Below are positions 16,901 through 25,824 of a DNA stretch of 64,000 nt, in pieces. The stretch covers positions 372,001-436,000 of the forward strand of contig NZ_JACIEP010000003.1 in NCBI RefSeq assembly GCF_014196915.1. Direction: 5' to 3'. A model generated the notes under the pieces. It was not told the DNA's origin. It worked only from the letters and a program-made list of their open reading frames with translations, and made no database searches. The DNA comes from Dysgonomonas hofstadii (GTDB lineage: Bacteria > Bacteroidota > Bacteroidia > Bacteroidales > Dysgonomonadaceae). Both the position numbers and the translations under genes were made by a program. Every line of letters begins with the position of its first letter. The stretch's first letter is position 1.

Positions 16901-17815
16901 TTATTTACTATAGCTTGCTTTAACAAATTGGGCATCGAGTAAGTAATCCAGGCTGGTTTTAATACTTTCTTCAATTGTAGTTGAGTATTTTTCAACTTCT
17001 ACAACGATATGTTTCACACCTGCAATTTCAGCATTCTTAAAAATAGCATCAAAACCGACCATTCCACTCTGACCTATTTCTCTATGATCTTTAATGTGCA
17101 AGACTGAAAATCGGCCAGGATATTTTTTGAAATAATCGACCGGACTATTTTTCCCTATCACCACCCAATACACATCCATTTCAATAAATACATATTCCGG
17201 ATTGGTATTTTCTATCATATAATCCATCATAACCACTTCATCTTCCACTTTCTGAAACTCATGTGCATGATTGTGATATCCGTATTTCAGGCCATTGGCC
17301 TTGCACCTTTTGCCTATTTCGTTATAATAGTCACAATACGTTTTCAAGTCTTTCACTGTAGCCGGTACATCCAGCCAGGGAGTAACTATATAAGTCATTC
17401 CGGCTTCCTTATGCGCTTTAATTGCTGTATCCCACCATTTTAACGACTCTGTAAAATCACCGGAAACCAACTCTTCATGTGTTAATGATTTTGTACAGTG
17501 AGACGATAGCACTTTCAGACCTGCGGCTTCGACATCCTTCTTAAATTCCTGCGGAGTACGGCCATAGAATTTTCCATCATTATACCCGGCGGCTTCTACA
17601 GAGGTATATCCCATTTGTGCCAATTCTTTGAGAATAGCAGTATAGTCGTTCTGATAGCCTCCTGTTTGGCCTACATAGCTACCTATACGATCTCTGACAG
17701 AATAAAGTTGTATAGCTATATCTTTTTTTATTTCCCCTTTCTTTTGGGCCTGAAGTGTGTGCGGCAGAATTATTAAAGATGCTAACAATGCCAATAAATA
17801 AAATTTGTTCTTCAT
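16901..17815 (-). CDS. Secreted sugar phosphate isomerase/epimerase-like TIM-barrel protein
   Basis: About 304 residues from MKNKFYLLALLASLII, which gives a clean signal peptide ending TLQAQ; the longer frame to 17860 is unlikely. The mature part is a xylose-isomerase-like TIM barrel: IAIQLYSVRDRIG, MGYTSVEAAGY, LKVLSSHCTKS, YIVTPWLDVP, KYGYHNHAHEF, YVFIEMDVYWV and FSVLHIKDH. The His, Glu and Asp of these strands are the usual metal ligands. Exported members of this family act in sugar or keto-glycoside degradation. Together with the DUF1080-PHP gene it forms a two-gene operon closed by the 15426 terminator. Confidence 0.8.
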   Translation of the reverse strand: MKNKFYLLALLASLIILPHTLQAQKKGEIKKDIAIQLYSVRDRIGSYVGQTGGYQNDYTAILKELAQMGYTSVEAAGYNDGKFYGRTPQEFKKDVEAAGLKVLSSHCTKSLTHEELVSGDFTESLKWWDTAIKAHKEAGMTYIVTPWLDVPATVKDLKTYCDYYNEIGKRCKANGLKYGYHNHAHEFQKVEDEVVMMDYMIENTNPEYVFIEMDVYWVVIGKNSPVDYFKKYPGRFSVLHIKDHREIGQSGMVGFDAIFKNAEIAGVKHIVVEVEKYSTTIEESIKTSLDYLLDAQFVKASYSK

Positions 17816-17852
17816 GATATTCATATTTTTTTTAACTGTAAATGCTAAAATA

Positions 17853-17890
17853 AACTCCAAAGGAGAGCGTTTAGTCTCCCCGATGGAGTT
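17853..17890 (-). promoter_or_regulatory. Hairpin in the 5' leader of the isomerase operon
   Basis: AACTCCA (17853-17859) pairs with TGGAGTT (17884-17890), and inside it GGAGA pairs with TCTCC. The element lies about 40 nt upstream of the isomerase start on the minus strand. It may be an operator or a leader structure. Confidence 0.45.
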
Positions 17891-17982
17891 CCAACCAAAA
17901 ATCCCAATGCATTTGTATATTTCTTATTTTGGTATTTCTCATTAAGAAAAAACGTTATATGAATAGTTTTTTCCTCTTATGA

Positions 17983-17990
17983 CAAAGCTA
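17983..17990 (-). promoter_or_regulatory. Putative -7 box of the isomerase/DUF1080 operon
   Basis: TAGCTTTG on the minus strand matches the Bacteroidota TAnnTTTG box. No good TTG is visible at the -33 position. It would place the leader hairpin inside the transcript. Confidence 0.4.
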
Positions 17991-18116
17991 ATTCCAAATA
18001 ATATTGGTGAGAATTACTGTTGCTTATTTTGTAGAAACAAAAGCGTGCTATCTACTTAGTATACAGCAAATAAAATATTTTTCAAATAAAAAAAATGTAG
18101 ATCAGTTAGAATGGTT

Positions 18117-19790
18117 TCACCGGGTTTTACGATTCATTGTTCCTATTTTCATGACTGTATCTTCAAACTCTTCACGATTTGCGGCAGCTTTGTTTCTCAT
18201 TTTTGTACGATAGTTGTAGATTGTACTCATAGAACAACGCAGAAACGCTGCAATTTTGGTGCTATCTGTTATGCCTAGACGTAACAACGCATAGATACGC
18301 AACTCTTTATTTAATAGATCTTCAGCTTTAAGAGTGATTTGTTCATCATCAGCCAGCAAGGAATTAAAATCGGAAACGAATGTAGGGTACAGGCTTAGGA
18401 AAGTATTATCGAAATGCGCATATAGTTCATCCAGTTCTTTATCGACCACCGTGGTCGATCTCAATTTTTTAATCAGTTCTTCGTAATTCCTGTTTATTCC
18501 CAGTTTATAAAGGGTTTTACGATGATCTTCCATTTTATCGATATAGGTCGAACACAGATCCAAAAATTGAGCAATATATTGTTCCTTTATCTGATTAGAT
18601 TCCCACAATTGTCCATTCCTTTGATTCAACAGATCATTGGTTCCATTAATCTCCTCATTCAGGCCAAGCAACTTTTTATTCGTCTCTGATAATACCTCCT
18701 TTATACGGGACAATTTTTTCATTTGCTTGTAGACGTAAGCCACTAGGAGTATCAGGAATACAGTCAGTATACTTATCAGCATAAGATAAGTCTTTAATGT
18801 GCTGTTCGTTTTCGCCTCCTTTGCCTGATACGAAGCATTAATTATTGAATAAAACTCCGACATTTCGGCTGTACGAAACTGAACTCCCGAAAACACGGCA
18901 TCTTCAATAGCCGACTGCGTGTATTTAAAGGCTTTGGAGATATCCCCGCTGTTATAGTATATCAATGCCAGGCGCTGAAAAGAAGCATTTTCCTTGATCG
19001 AATTTTTTATATCGGCTATAGCCGACATTGTATAGTACTTTTTTTCCTGTTGGGCATCTCCTTTTATTCCGTTTATTATTCCCAGATAGTGAGTGATCAT
19101 CGCATATTCGGGGCTATCGATATCTTCGACATCAAGCAGATCGTTCAGCAAATCCAACGCCTTATTCGTATTACCCTCAGTGATACACCTGTGGGCAATA
19201 TTAATTTTATATAGAAAAGAAGAATGCTCTAACACACTCAACAATGAATCCCGGTATATTTCGACCTGATGATAGTATTTACTCTGATTGCTTGTAACAC
19301 TATAATGTGAATAGAAGTGCATGTAGGTTTCATAAAAATCGGGCAACAGGTCTTTCGGTAGTTTATGAGAGTCAATCCTCATCAGTATTTTTTCCGATTC
19401 CAGTAATTTGCCGGAATAGGAATAAACACTGGCGAGATTAATGTCTGCGTTATATCTTAAGCTTCGATTATCCAATGATTCCGCTATTTGTACATTTTTT
19501 TCCGCATAGTGTATCGCCGAATCCAGTTTATACTTCTTATATTCATGATACAATTTAAGGTTTATCTCATATTTGTATTCTAAAGACGAGCTTTTCTTTT
19601 CCAATAATTTCCTCAGGCTATTGATATCCTTTTCCTTTTGCTCTGTAAATTGTTCTTTATTATTAATTATATGATCTAAATAATCGGACATAGATTTCAG
19701 TTCATCCTTTCCATATAACGTAACGGAAAAAATGAAAAAAATGAGAGGGATTATGTAATACTTTTGATATCTGTTTCTTTTGTTACTCAT
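18117..19790 (-). CDS. TPR membrane regulator with C-terminal DUF6377 helix-turn-helix
   Basis: About 557 residues from MSNKRNRYQ. The start is supported by a TACATTTG box at 19849-19842 that leaves a leader of about 45 nt; the frame extends to 19826. A signal peptide (YYIIPLIFFIFSVTLYG) is followed by TPR-like helices (about 30-320), one transmembrane segment (TYLMLISILTVFLILLVAYV) and a coiled coil (about 370-420). The cytoplasmic C-terminus, with LNKELRIYALLRLGITDSTK and then IAAFLRCSMSTIYNYRTKMR, matches the conserved end of DUF6377 proteins, a LuxR-like helix-turn-helix. It probably senses a periplasmic signal and binds DNA directly. The adjacent isomerase/DUF1080 operon is a plausible target. 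Confidence 0.8.
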   Translation of the reverse strand: MSNKRNRYQKYYIIPLIFFIFSVTLYGKDELKSMSDYLDHIINNKEQFTEQKEKDINSLRKLLEKKSSSLEYKYEINLKLYHEYKKYKLDSAIHYAEKNVQIAESLDNRSLRYNADINLASVYSYSGKLLESEKILMRIDSHKLPKDLLPDFYETYMHFYSHYSVTSNQSKYYHQVEIYRDSLLSVLEHSSFLYKINIAHRCITEGNTNKALDLLNDLLDVEDIDSPEYAMITHYLGIINGIKGDAQQEKKYYTMSAIADIKNSIKENASFQRLALIYYNSGDISKAFKYTQSAIEDAVFSGVQFRTAEMSEFYSIINASYQAKEAKTNSTLKTYLMLISILTVFLILLVAYVYKQMKKLSRIKEVLSETNKKLLGLNEEINGTNDLLNQRNGQLWESNQIKEQYIAQFLDLCSTYIDKMEDHRKTLYKLGINRNYEELIKKLRSTTVVDKELDELYAHFDNTFLSLYPTFVSDFNSLLADDEQITLKAEDLLNKELRIYALLRLGITDSTKIAAFLRCSMSTIYNYRTKMRNKAAANREEFEDTVMKIGTMNRKTR

Positions 19791-19841
19791 GGCCCTATCC
19801 GAATATAACCTTACTTCAAATTCCATCTATTTCCCGAAATA

Positions 19842-19849
19842 CAAATGTA
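19842..19849 (-). promoter_or_regulatory. Putative -7 box of the TPR/DUF6377 gene
   Basis: TACATTTG on the minus strand fits TAnnTTTG. It supports the start at 19790 rather than 19826, which would leave almost no leader. Confidence 0.4.
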
Positions 19850-20003
19850 TCCGATTATATCCAGACTGGAACTGATATTTATTTCCATACAGATTCGGGT
19901 TTACTATAGAATCTATATAGTAACTGCAAAAATAAGAGTATTATCGGATATTTAATTATTTTATTATCCATCTGTTTTATCTTATACCCCACAATAACAT
20001 TAT

Positions 20004-20516
20004 TTATAATATATTCATTATCTCTTTCCAGCTGTTTATCCTTGTATAGTGGTCTGATTCGATCAGTGTATTGTGCGGTTGAGTAAAAATAATCCTTTCC
20101 CCTTCAAAGAAATCCAGATTCTTAGGATGATCGTCAATCATAATATTTCCTCTGATAGATTTTTTCTCACCACATAAAATAATTTGCTTCCACGAAATAA
20201 ACGGATAATACTCATTGAGCCAATCCACTTTTTCAGTGAGACTTTGAGGAAACTCTGTGGCAGAAGATACAATCAGAACATTATATTTGTCATTCAGATA
20301 TTTAAGCCCCTCGATACTACCATCTATTACAGGTGCTGTTCTGAAAAACCCTTCAGACATTACATGTTTCTTCCCATTCGGGAAAGCATCCAATTCCAAT
20401 ATACCCACAAGTTGCTCCGGGTTTATAAGTTGACCTGTATCTCTCTCTTCAAACAACTGAAACTGACGATAAACATCTGCCAACACTCCATCCATGTCTA
20501 CTAATACCTGTTTCAT
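20004..20516 (-). CDS. 5'(3')-deoxyribonucleotidase, HAD superfamily (NT5C type)
   Basis: 170 residues, cytoplasmic, with no signal peptide. HAD motif I is DMDGVLAD at residues 7-14, containing the nucleophile Asp and the second Asp. Motif II is VLIVSSATEF (Ser/Thr). Motif III and the acidic motif IV are KSIRGNIMIDDHPKNLDFF (Lys then Asp-Asp). The length and the FFRTAPVIDGSIEGLKYLN segment match the NT5C family, which removes phosphate from deoxyribonucleoside monophosphates. It is divergent from the DeoR-type gene, with 229 nt between them. It is probably a single-gene housekeeping unit. Confidence 0.85.
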   Translation of the reverse strand: MKQVLVDMDGVLADVYRQFQLFEERDTGQLINPEQLVGILELDAFPNGKKHVMSEGFFRTAPVIDGSIEGLKYLNDKYNVLIVSSATEFPQSLTEKVDWLNEYYPFISWKQIILCGEKKSIRGNIMIDDHPKNLDFFEGERIIFTQPHNTLIESDHYTRINSWKEIMNIL

Positions 20517-20712
20517 AATAACTCTTCCATTTTTAACTTTATTAAATATTTTTTGTATCGCTCAAATCAATAATTCCAGATATTCCGGAATGCGTTTTTT
20601 TACCCGATTCTTAATTCATATTCTTCTGCACAGCAAAAACACGCACAATACCGCAATTATCAGTAAAAAAACATCAACATTTTGTTGATTTTCTAAATAA
20701 ATATACGGATAT

Positions 20713-20728
20713 TTGCGTAATTACGCAA
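20713..20728. promoter_or_regulatory. Perfect palindrome upstream of the DeoR-type gene, likely autoregulatory operator
   Basis: TTGCGTAATTACGCAA is a perfect 16-bp palindrome ending 17 nt before the regulator start. It overlaps a possible -7 region (GGATATTTGCG). It is a natural binding site for the DeoR-type protein or for another dimeric repressor of the divergent genes. Confidence 0.6.
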
Positions 20729-20745
20729 CATTATAATGCGACATT

Positions 20746-21495
20746 ATGCTTAAAGAAGAAAGGCATCAGTATATATTAAACCGGATAAGTAAGGATAACC
20801 GGATATATGTTACTACTCTCAGTATAGAGTTGGAAGTTTCGGATGATACATTGAGGAGAGACCTTGCAGAATTAGAGAACAAAGGCCTGTTAACCAAGGT
20901 GCATGGAGGAGCCATTGCCAAATCAGGAATCTCGATAGAATTTACCGACAGATTAAATACTGCTACAGCCGTAAAGCAACAGATGGCAGCTAAAGTAATA
21001 CCATTATTTAATGATGGCGATGTTATATTGATGGATGGTGGTACTTCCAATCTTGAAGTAGCCCGCCAGATACCTAAAGACATGAAACTGACAATATACA
21101 CAAACAGTTTTCCGATAATAAACGAACTCTTCAACCATCCTTTGCTGGATTTGGTATTTTTGGGAGGCAGAGTATTTCTATCATCCCGGGTTACACTGGG
21201 CTTGTCTGTTTTCCAGGCATTGCAGACTATAAATCCGGACTGGGTTATTATAGGGATTAGCGATGTTCATCCGGAAAAAGGATTAACGAGCCCCGACAGG
21301 GAAGAGGCCATGATAAAGCGTAGCATGATAGAGCGGGGAATTAAACGGATAGTACTTGCCGATAGTTATAAGTTAAATACTGCGAGACCATACCATGTTG
21401 CTTCTTTAGGAGATATAGATTATATTGTTACAGAAGATGACAGAGTCGATTATATCAAACAACACTGGCCAAAATATTCATATGAGGTGATATAA
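20746..21495 (+). CDS. DeoR/GlpR-family transcriptional repressor
   Basis: 249 residues. The N-terminal winged helix has MLKEERHQYILNRISKDNRI, then LSIELEVSDDTLRRDLAELE and the wing KVHGGAI, all typical of the DeoR family. The C-terminal half is the sugar-phosphate sensor domain: GDVILMDGGTSNLEVARQIP, LTIYTNSFPI, LDLVFLGGRV and IVLADSYKLN. These proteins repress sugar catabolism genes until a phosphorylated sugar binds. No sugar kinase or aldolase gene adjoins it, so its regulon is not clear. The next gene downstream has its own promoter and operator. Confidence 0.9.
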   Translation: MLKEERHQYILNRISKDNRIYVTTLSIELEVSDDTLRRDLAELENKGLLTKVHGGAIAKSGISIEFTDRLNTATAVKQQMAAKVIPLFNDGDVILMDGGTSNLEVARQIPKDMKLTIYTNSFPIINELFNHPLLDLVFLGGRVFLSSRVTLGLSVFQALQTINPDWVIIGISDVHPEKGLTSPDREEAMIKRSMIERGIKRIVLADSYKLNTARPYHVASLGDIDYIVTEDDRVDYIKQHWPKYSYEVI

Positions 21496-21531
21496 GCTAT
21501 TCTGTTTTTTTCTGGACTGATCATAGAGATA

Positions 21532-21568
21532 TCTCTGAAATCCGTTGATAAAATGAATTTTTCAGAGA
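21532..21568 (+). terminator. Hairpin after the DeoR-type gene
   Basis: TCTCTGAAA (21532-21540) pairs perfectly with TTTCAGAGA (21560-21568) over a 19-nt loop, 37 nt after the stop codon. The T-run is weak, so termination is likely but not certain. Confidence 0.4.
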
Positions 21569-21653
21569 AACAGTAACCTCTCCCACCTCATTTTTTTATC
21601 CCGCCCAAACCAATTAACTATTTTTCACCATTAATAACAAAAAAGAAGATTAT

Positions 21654-21673
21654 AATACCTATTTATAGGTATT
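21654..21673. promoter_or_regulatory. Shared palindromic operator, copy at the first TonB operon
   Basis: AATACCTAT-TT-ATAGGTATT: perfect 9-bp arms with a 2-nt centre. It overlaps by two bases the TTG of the promoter immediately downstream. The same motif occurs at 32193-32241 and 42410-42429 upstream of two other operons. Confidence 0.75.
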
Positions 21674-21702
21674 GGCTAAGTTGTAAATAATACATAAATT
21701 CG
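21672..21702 (+). promoter_or_regulatory. Promoter of the first TonB/DUF4876/DUF6850 operon
   Basis: TTG (21672-21674), 20 nt, then TAAATTCG (21695-21702), close to the Bacteroidota consensus. The sequence ATAAATTCGCA recurs exactly at 32263-32273 in the promoter of the ABC operon. Confidence 0.6.
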
Positions 21703-21729
21703 CAACTCATAAACTAATTTATACTAAAA

Positions 21730-24558
21730 ATGAATTTTCGGTTAATTATTTCTAGAACTATTCTGGTAAACATACTAGTTCTGTTATTCACTATTACCTG
21801 TATTCCTTTGCATGGGCAATCAAATTCCAAAACGGTTACTTTCAGAGGAAAAGTCTTAGAAAAAGGTAGCCAGACACCTCTTGAAGGGGCTACAATTGCA
21901 CTTCCTCAATATAGTCTATGGGCAATAACTGAAAAAGACGGAACTTTCAGTATCAGAAATACTCCTGTCGGACAAGCTGATTTAGTTATCAGCATATTAG
22001 GCTATATATCTATTGAGCAAAAGTATACCATTCCGGAAGACGATTTGATTCCGGTATTTTTTTTGGAGCAGAACACTCTTCGGTTAAAAGAAATAGAAGT
22101 ATCTGCACGCACAAAAAAAGAAGGGGCTACTCCTGTTACGAATATTTCGAGGGCAGCAATAGATCATATACAAGCGACATCGCTGGCCGATGTCCTTAAC
22201 CTGCTACCGGGCTCTGTTCCTGCAAATCAATCATTAGCATCTGCAAATACAGTAGCATTGCGCAATTTCGTAGACGCAAATACCAATAGTGGCGCTCTGG
22301 CAAAATCATCACAAGCTATGGGTAGTATGGGTACATCGATTATCATCGATAATGCTCCGGTGAGTAATAACTCAAATCTACAGATTCTGGCCCCATCCGC
22401 AGGAGTCGGAGCCAGTTTTGAATCGGTCGCAGGTAATGGTGTCGATCTGAGGCAGATATCAACTGACAATATCGAGTCTGTCGATGTGATTCGAGGTATT
22501 GCCTCCGTACAGTATGGTGACGTTGCTTCAGGTGCAGTAATTGTACGGTCGAAAGCTGGTAAATCACCATTGCAGGTGAGATTCAAGATGAATCCCAATA
22601 TAACACAGACTTCTGCTACGGCAGGGCATAGCCTTGGAGGAAATAATGGAAACCTGAATTTTTCATTCGATTATGCTCATTCTTTAAATAAAGAAACCGA
22701 AGCAGCAAATACATATAACAGATATACCGCTAAGCTATTATATTCTAATACATTCTTTAAAAAGCTACGTGCTAATTTTAGCCTGGATTTTATATCGGCA
22801 AATGACAGAATGAAATTGGACGAAGATGATGAAAGCCTGGCACGCAAGAAATCTTCTGATAATACTTCCATACGTTTCAATGCAAATGGCTCTTATCTAT
22901 TTAATAAGGAATGGTTAAAAACCTTACAATATACATTTTCTACCTCGTATACTGATCAGAAATCACATTACGAAGAGAAAAAAAGTAATGCTGAAAGTAT
23001 ATACTCTACAGCAATGAGTGACAACAGCGTCGTAGGGGCTAACCCGAACCAACACATTTATGACATATATGGTGATCAGTTAACAAACTGGAACGGTAAT
23101 GACCAGAATGCGTATGCATTCAGCACAGTAAACTCTTACCTGGCAGCCTATAATGTGAGAGGTAAAGAATGGAATACCTTCGCGTCGGTTAAAGCAGTTT
23201 TTGCTAAGGACTTTGGCGGAGCCAGTTATCGTTTTATTGTCGGAGGTGACTTTAAATCAGAAGGGAACAACGGTGAAGGAAAAACCTTTGATGATATACT
23301 CAGACCACCCTCAACTAGCAATGGAAAGGCTATCCGGGAACGCGCTTATAAAGATATCCCTTTCATGCAGATATATGGAGCTTATATAGAAGAGAACCAC
23401 AGGTTAGATATTGACGGAAGAGAGTTAGAAATGCAAATAGGATTACGTCTGGATAAGCAAAAAGATATAAGAGCAGAGGTATCGCCCAGAGTAAATGTTT
23501 CTATGGAAATATTGAAAAAGAAACTATTCATAAGAGGTGGATACGGTGAGATCACAAAATCAGCTCCATTAATGTATCTATATCCGGAAAACGCTTACTT
23601 CGACATTTTGAATTATACAGATAAGGCAACAAATGTAGAGAATCCCCAATACTTAATGACGACACGTGTATTTGATACACGCAATTATGACTTAAAACTA
23701 GCAAAAAACAGAAAATCGGAAGTAGGCTTCGACCTATTTATGGGCCGTAATTCTCTAAGTGTCACTGCATATTATGAGAATATGAAAAACGGATATAATT
23801 TCTTTGATAATTATGTGCCAATTGCCTATGACAAATATGTAGATAATGGAACCGGACTGGAATTCGATGCGGCTAACAGCAGGGATGTTTTTGTAAGATA
23901 TAGTAAACCCGGAAATTCTTTAAGTATAGAAAGCAAGGGTTTTGACTTTGACCTGAATATTGCACGAATTGATGCAATACGCACTAGTTTTGTTTTGTCA
24001 GGCGGATATATAGAAACAAAATCATACAATCGCGATGAAACATATTATATCAATAATGACAATTTGAATTCACAATATGTGGGTGTATATGAGGCTGGAT
24101 TTGAAAAATATAAACGAACCCGTTTTGCGACCAATCTTCGTGTGATACATAATATACCGGAACTGGGATTTGTAGTTTCGTTATCGGCTGTGACCACATG
24201 GACAAACAAGAGCCAGAAAATGGTGACGAATGATAGTATACCGATTGCCTATATATCTTTAGCTGATAATAACAGGTATGAATTTAATCCTGATGATGCA
24301 GATGAATCCAAATTTTCATCAATAGTCTGGAAGAATTACCGGTCAAACAATCGTTTCATAGCAGAAACAATGCCTGTCCTGTGGTGTTTCAATCTGAATT
24401 TAACTAAAGAAATAGGGAAAAACTTATCGGTATCCTTTTTTGCAAACAATTTATTTTCGTACCGTCCGCGTTATCGCAAAAAAGGAACTGATACCTATAA
24501 TACGCTCAATCCAAGCTCGTTCTTCGGGATAGAGCTATCGGCAAAAATCCCATGGTAA
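21730..24558 (+). CDS. TonB-dependent outer-membrane receptor with CarboxypepD_reg-like domain (module 1)
   Basis: 942 residues with a signal peptide (LVNILVLLFTITCIPLHGQ). Residues about 33-120 are a carboxypeptidase-regulatory-like domain (VTFRGKVLEKGSQTPLEGAT), and residues about 125-275 are the plug (ISRAAIDHIQATSLADVLNL, ESVDVIRGIASVQYGD). The rest is a 22-strand barrel ending FFGIELSAKIPW. It is not SusC-like: the usual SusC plug motifs and a SusD partner are absent. It heads a six-gene operon with DUF4876, DUF6850, a C25-like protease, a lipoprotein and a permease. It resembles the receptor at 39351-42326, which heads the sister module. Its ligand is unknown. Confidence 0.9.
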   Translation: MNFRLIISRTILVNILVLLFTITCIPLHGQSNSKTVTFRGKVLEKGSQTPLEGATIALPQYSLWAITEKDGTFSIRNTPVGQADLVISILGYISIEQKYTIPEDDLIPVFFLEQNTLRLKEIEVSARTKKEGATPVTNISRAAIDHIQATSLADVLNLLPGSVPANQSLASANTVALRNFVDANTNSGALAKSSQAMGSMGTSIIIDNAPVSNNSNLQILAPSAGVGASFESVAGNGVDLRQISTDNIESVDVIRGIASVQYGDVASGAVIVRSKAGKSPLQVRFKMNPNITQTSATAGHSLGGNNGNLNFSFDYAHSLNKETEAANTYNRYTAKLLYSNTFFKKLRANFSLDFISANDRMKLDEDDESLARKKSSDNTSIRFNANGSYLFNKEWLKTLQYTFSTSYTDQKSHYEEKKSNAESIYSTAMSDNSVVGANPNQHIYDIYGDQLTNWNGNDQNAYAFSTVNSYLAAYNVRGKEWNTFASVKAVFAKDFGGASYRFIVGGDFKSEGNNGEGKTFDDILRPPSTSNGKAIRERAYKDIPFMQIYGAYIEENHRLDIDGRELEMQIGLRLDKQKDIRAEVSPRVNVSMEILKKKLFIRGGYGEITKSAPLMYLYPENAYFDILNYTDKATNVENPQYLMTTRVFDTRNYDLKLAKNRKSEVGFDLFMGRNSLSVTAYYENMKNGYNFFDNYVPIAYDKYVDNGTGLEFDAANSRDVFVRYSKPGNSLSIESKGFDFDLNIARIDAIRTSFVLSGGYIETKSYNRDETYYINNDNLNSQYVGVYEAGFEKYKRTRFATNLRVIHNIPELGFVVSLSAVTTWTNKSQKMVTNDSIPIAYISLADNNRYEFNPDDADESKFSSIVWKNYRSNNRFIAETMPVLWCFNLNLTKEIGKNLSVSFFANNLFSYRPRYRKKGTDTYNTLNPSSFFGIELSAKIPW

Positions 24559-24585
24559 ATCTAAAATAAATAAAACAAAAATAGA

Positions 24586-25815
24586 ATGAGAAATTATTTA
24601 AAATATTTATTTGCTGCCTGCTGTATGCTGCTTATTCATAGCTGTGCCGATAATCAGGAAGCCGCATTTAAAGAAGTGAATACCAAAATATTACTAAAGC
24701 TCAACAACTTTACAGGTGATTTGGAGAATCCGTTGAGTATAAAAGTAACAAATCATAGTGGAATAGGTAATGAAGTATCTTTTACACGAGAAATTTCACA
24801 CATCGGAGATGAAATACAACTAACCAATCTGATACCCGGAATATATACATTCACTATATCCGGAAAATTAACTCCGGAAGAAAGCCAGGAGATTTTTGGT
24901 GTTAATTCCGAATTGTTGATAAAAGCGAATAAGACATCGGTGTATGTTTATGACTATACAGAAAATGAATCCATTGAATTAAATTTAGAAGCTTCGACCG
25001 TATCTTCATTGGTTTTTAAAGAAATCTATTATGCCGGAACAAAGTACGAAGCTGTTGTCGGGACAAAGACCAATTATTTTTACGAGCAATTCTATGAAAT
25101 ATATAACAACTCGGACGAAGTTGTATTTTTAGATAGTCTGTGTATATCGAATGTATATCCGACCTCAGGAGTTCCTGCAGAATTTGATCCCAGCCTGAGT
25201 GACTATCTGTTCGGCATGTCAGTATGGATGATTCCCGGAACAGGGGAAGATGTTCCGTTAGATCCGGGTAAAAGCATTGTTATTGCCCTGTCAGGACGTA
25301 ATCATAAGGAAGTAGATGAATCGTTATTGGATCTTAGTTCGGCCGATTATGAAGCATATGTTCTAAAAATTGATGGCTCTGCCCCGTTAGATTACCCGGT
25401 ACCCAATATGCTGTCTGCATTCTGGACTCAATCTGCGTCTGTAAGACAATGGTTGACATCTGTAATGGGGTCAGGGATGGTTATTTATAAATTACCTTAT
25501 ACGTTTGATGAGACTGATACAGCGAAACCGTTAAATTCAACAGCCGCCACAGTGTATGTCAAGATTCCTAAGTCTGCAATCCTCGATGCGGTTGATTGCC
25601 TGAGGGATGATACGAGGTACAATGAAAAACGCTTTCCTGCGTCTTTAGATGCCGGCTATGCAACAGTAACAGAAACCTATAACGGAAAAAGTATATCCCG
25701 TAAAATACTGCAAACAACAGCGGATGGAAGAATTATATTTCAGGATACGAATAATTCTTCTGAAGATTTTGAAGTACAGGATACACCACAACTCAGAAGA
25801 CATCTGAATAACTAA
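24586..25815 (+). CDS. DUF4876 lipoprotein (module 1)
   Basis: 409 residues. The signal peptide ends in a lipobox (LLIHSCADN). Residues about 25-135 are a beta-sandwich with a carboxypeptidase-regulatory-like strand (LIPGIYTFTISG). Residues about 140-400 match DUF4876: LVFKEIYYAGTKYE, YEQFYEIYNNSDEVVFLDSL, CISNVYPT, LDPGKSIVIALSG and the closing GRIIFQDTNNSSEDF. It starts 27 nt after the TonB receptor gene. The same receptor/DUF4876/DUF6850 order recurs in module 2, so this is probably the surface-exposed partner lipoprotein of the receptor, comparable in role to SusD-like lids. That role is inferred. Confidence 0.85.
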   Translation: MRNYLKYLFAACCMLLIHSCADNQEAAFKEVNTKILLKLNNFTGDLENPLSIKVTNHSGIGNEVSFTREISHIGDEIQLTNLIPGIYTFTISGKLTPEESQEIFGVNSELLIKANKTSVYVYDYTENESIELNLEASTVSSLVFKEIYYAGTKYEAVVGTKTNYFYEQFYEIYNNSDEVVFLDSLCISNVYPTSGVPAEFDPSLSDYLFGMSVWMIPGTGEDVPLDPGKSIVIALSGRNHKEVDESLLDLSSADYEAYVLKIDGSAPLDYPVPNMLSAFWTQSASVRQWLTSVMGSGMVIYKLPYTFDETDTAKPLNSTAATVYVKIPKSAILDAVDCLRDDTRYNEKRFPASLDAGYATVTETYNGKSISRKILQTTADGRIIFQDTNNSSEDFEVQDTPQLRRHLNN

Positions 25816-25824
25816 AAGAATTTA

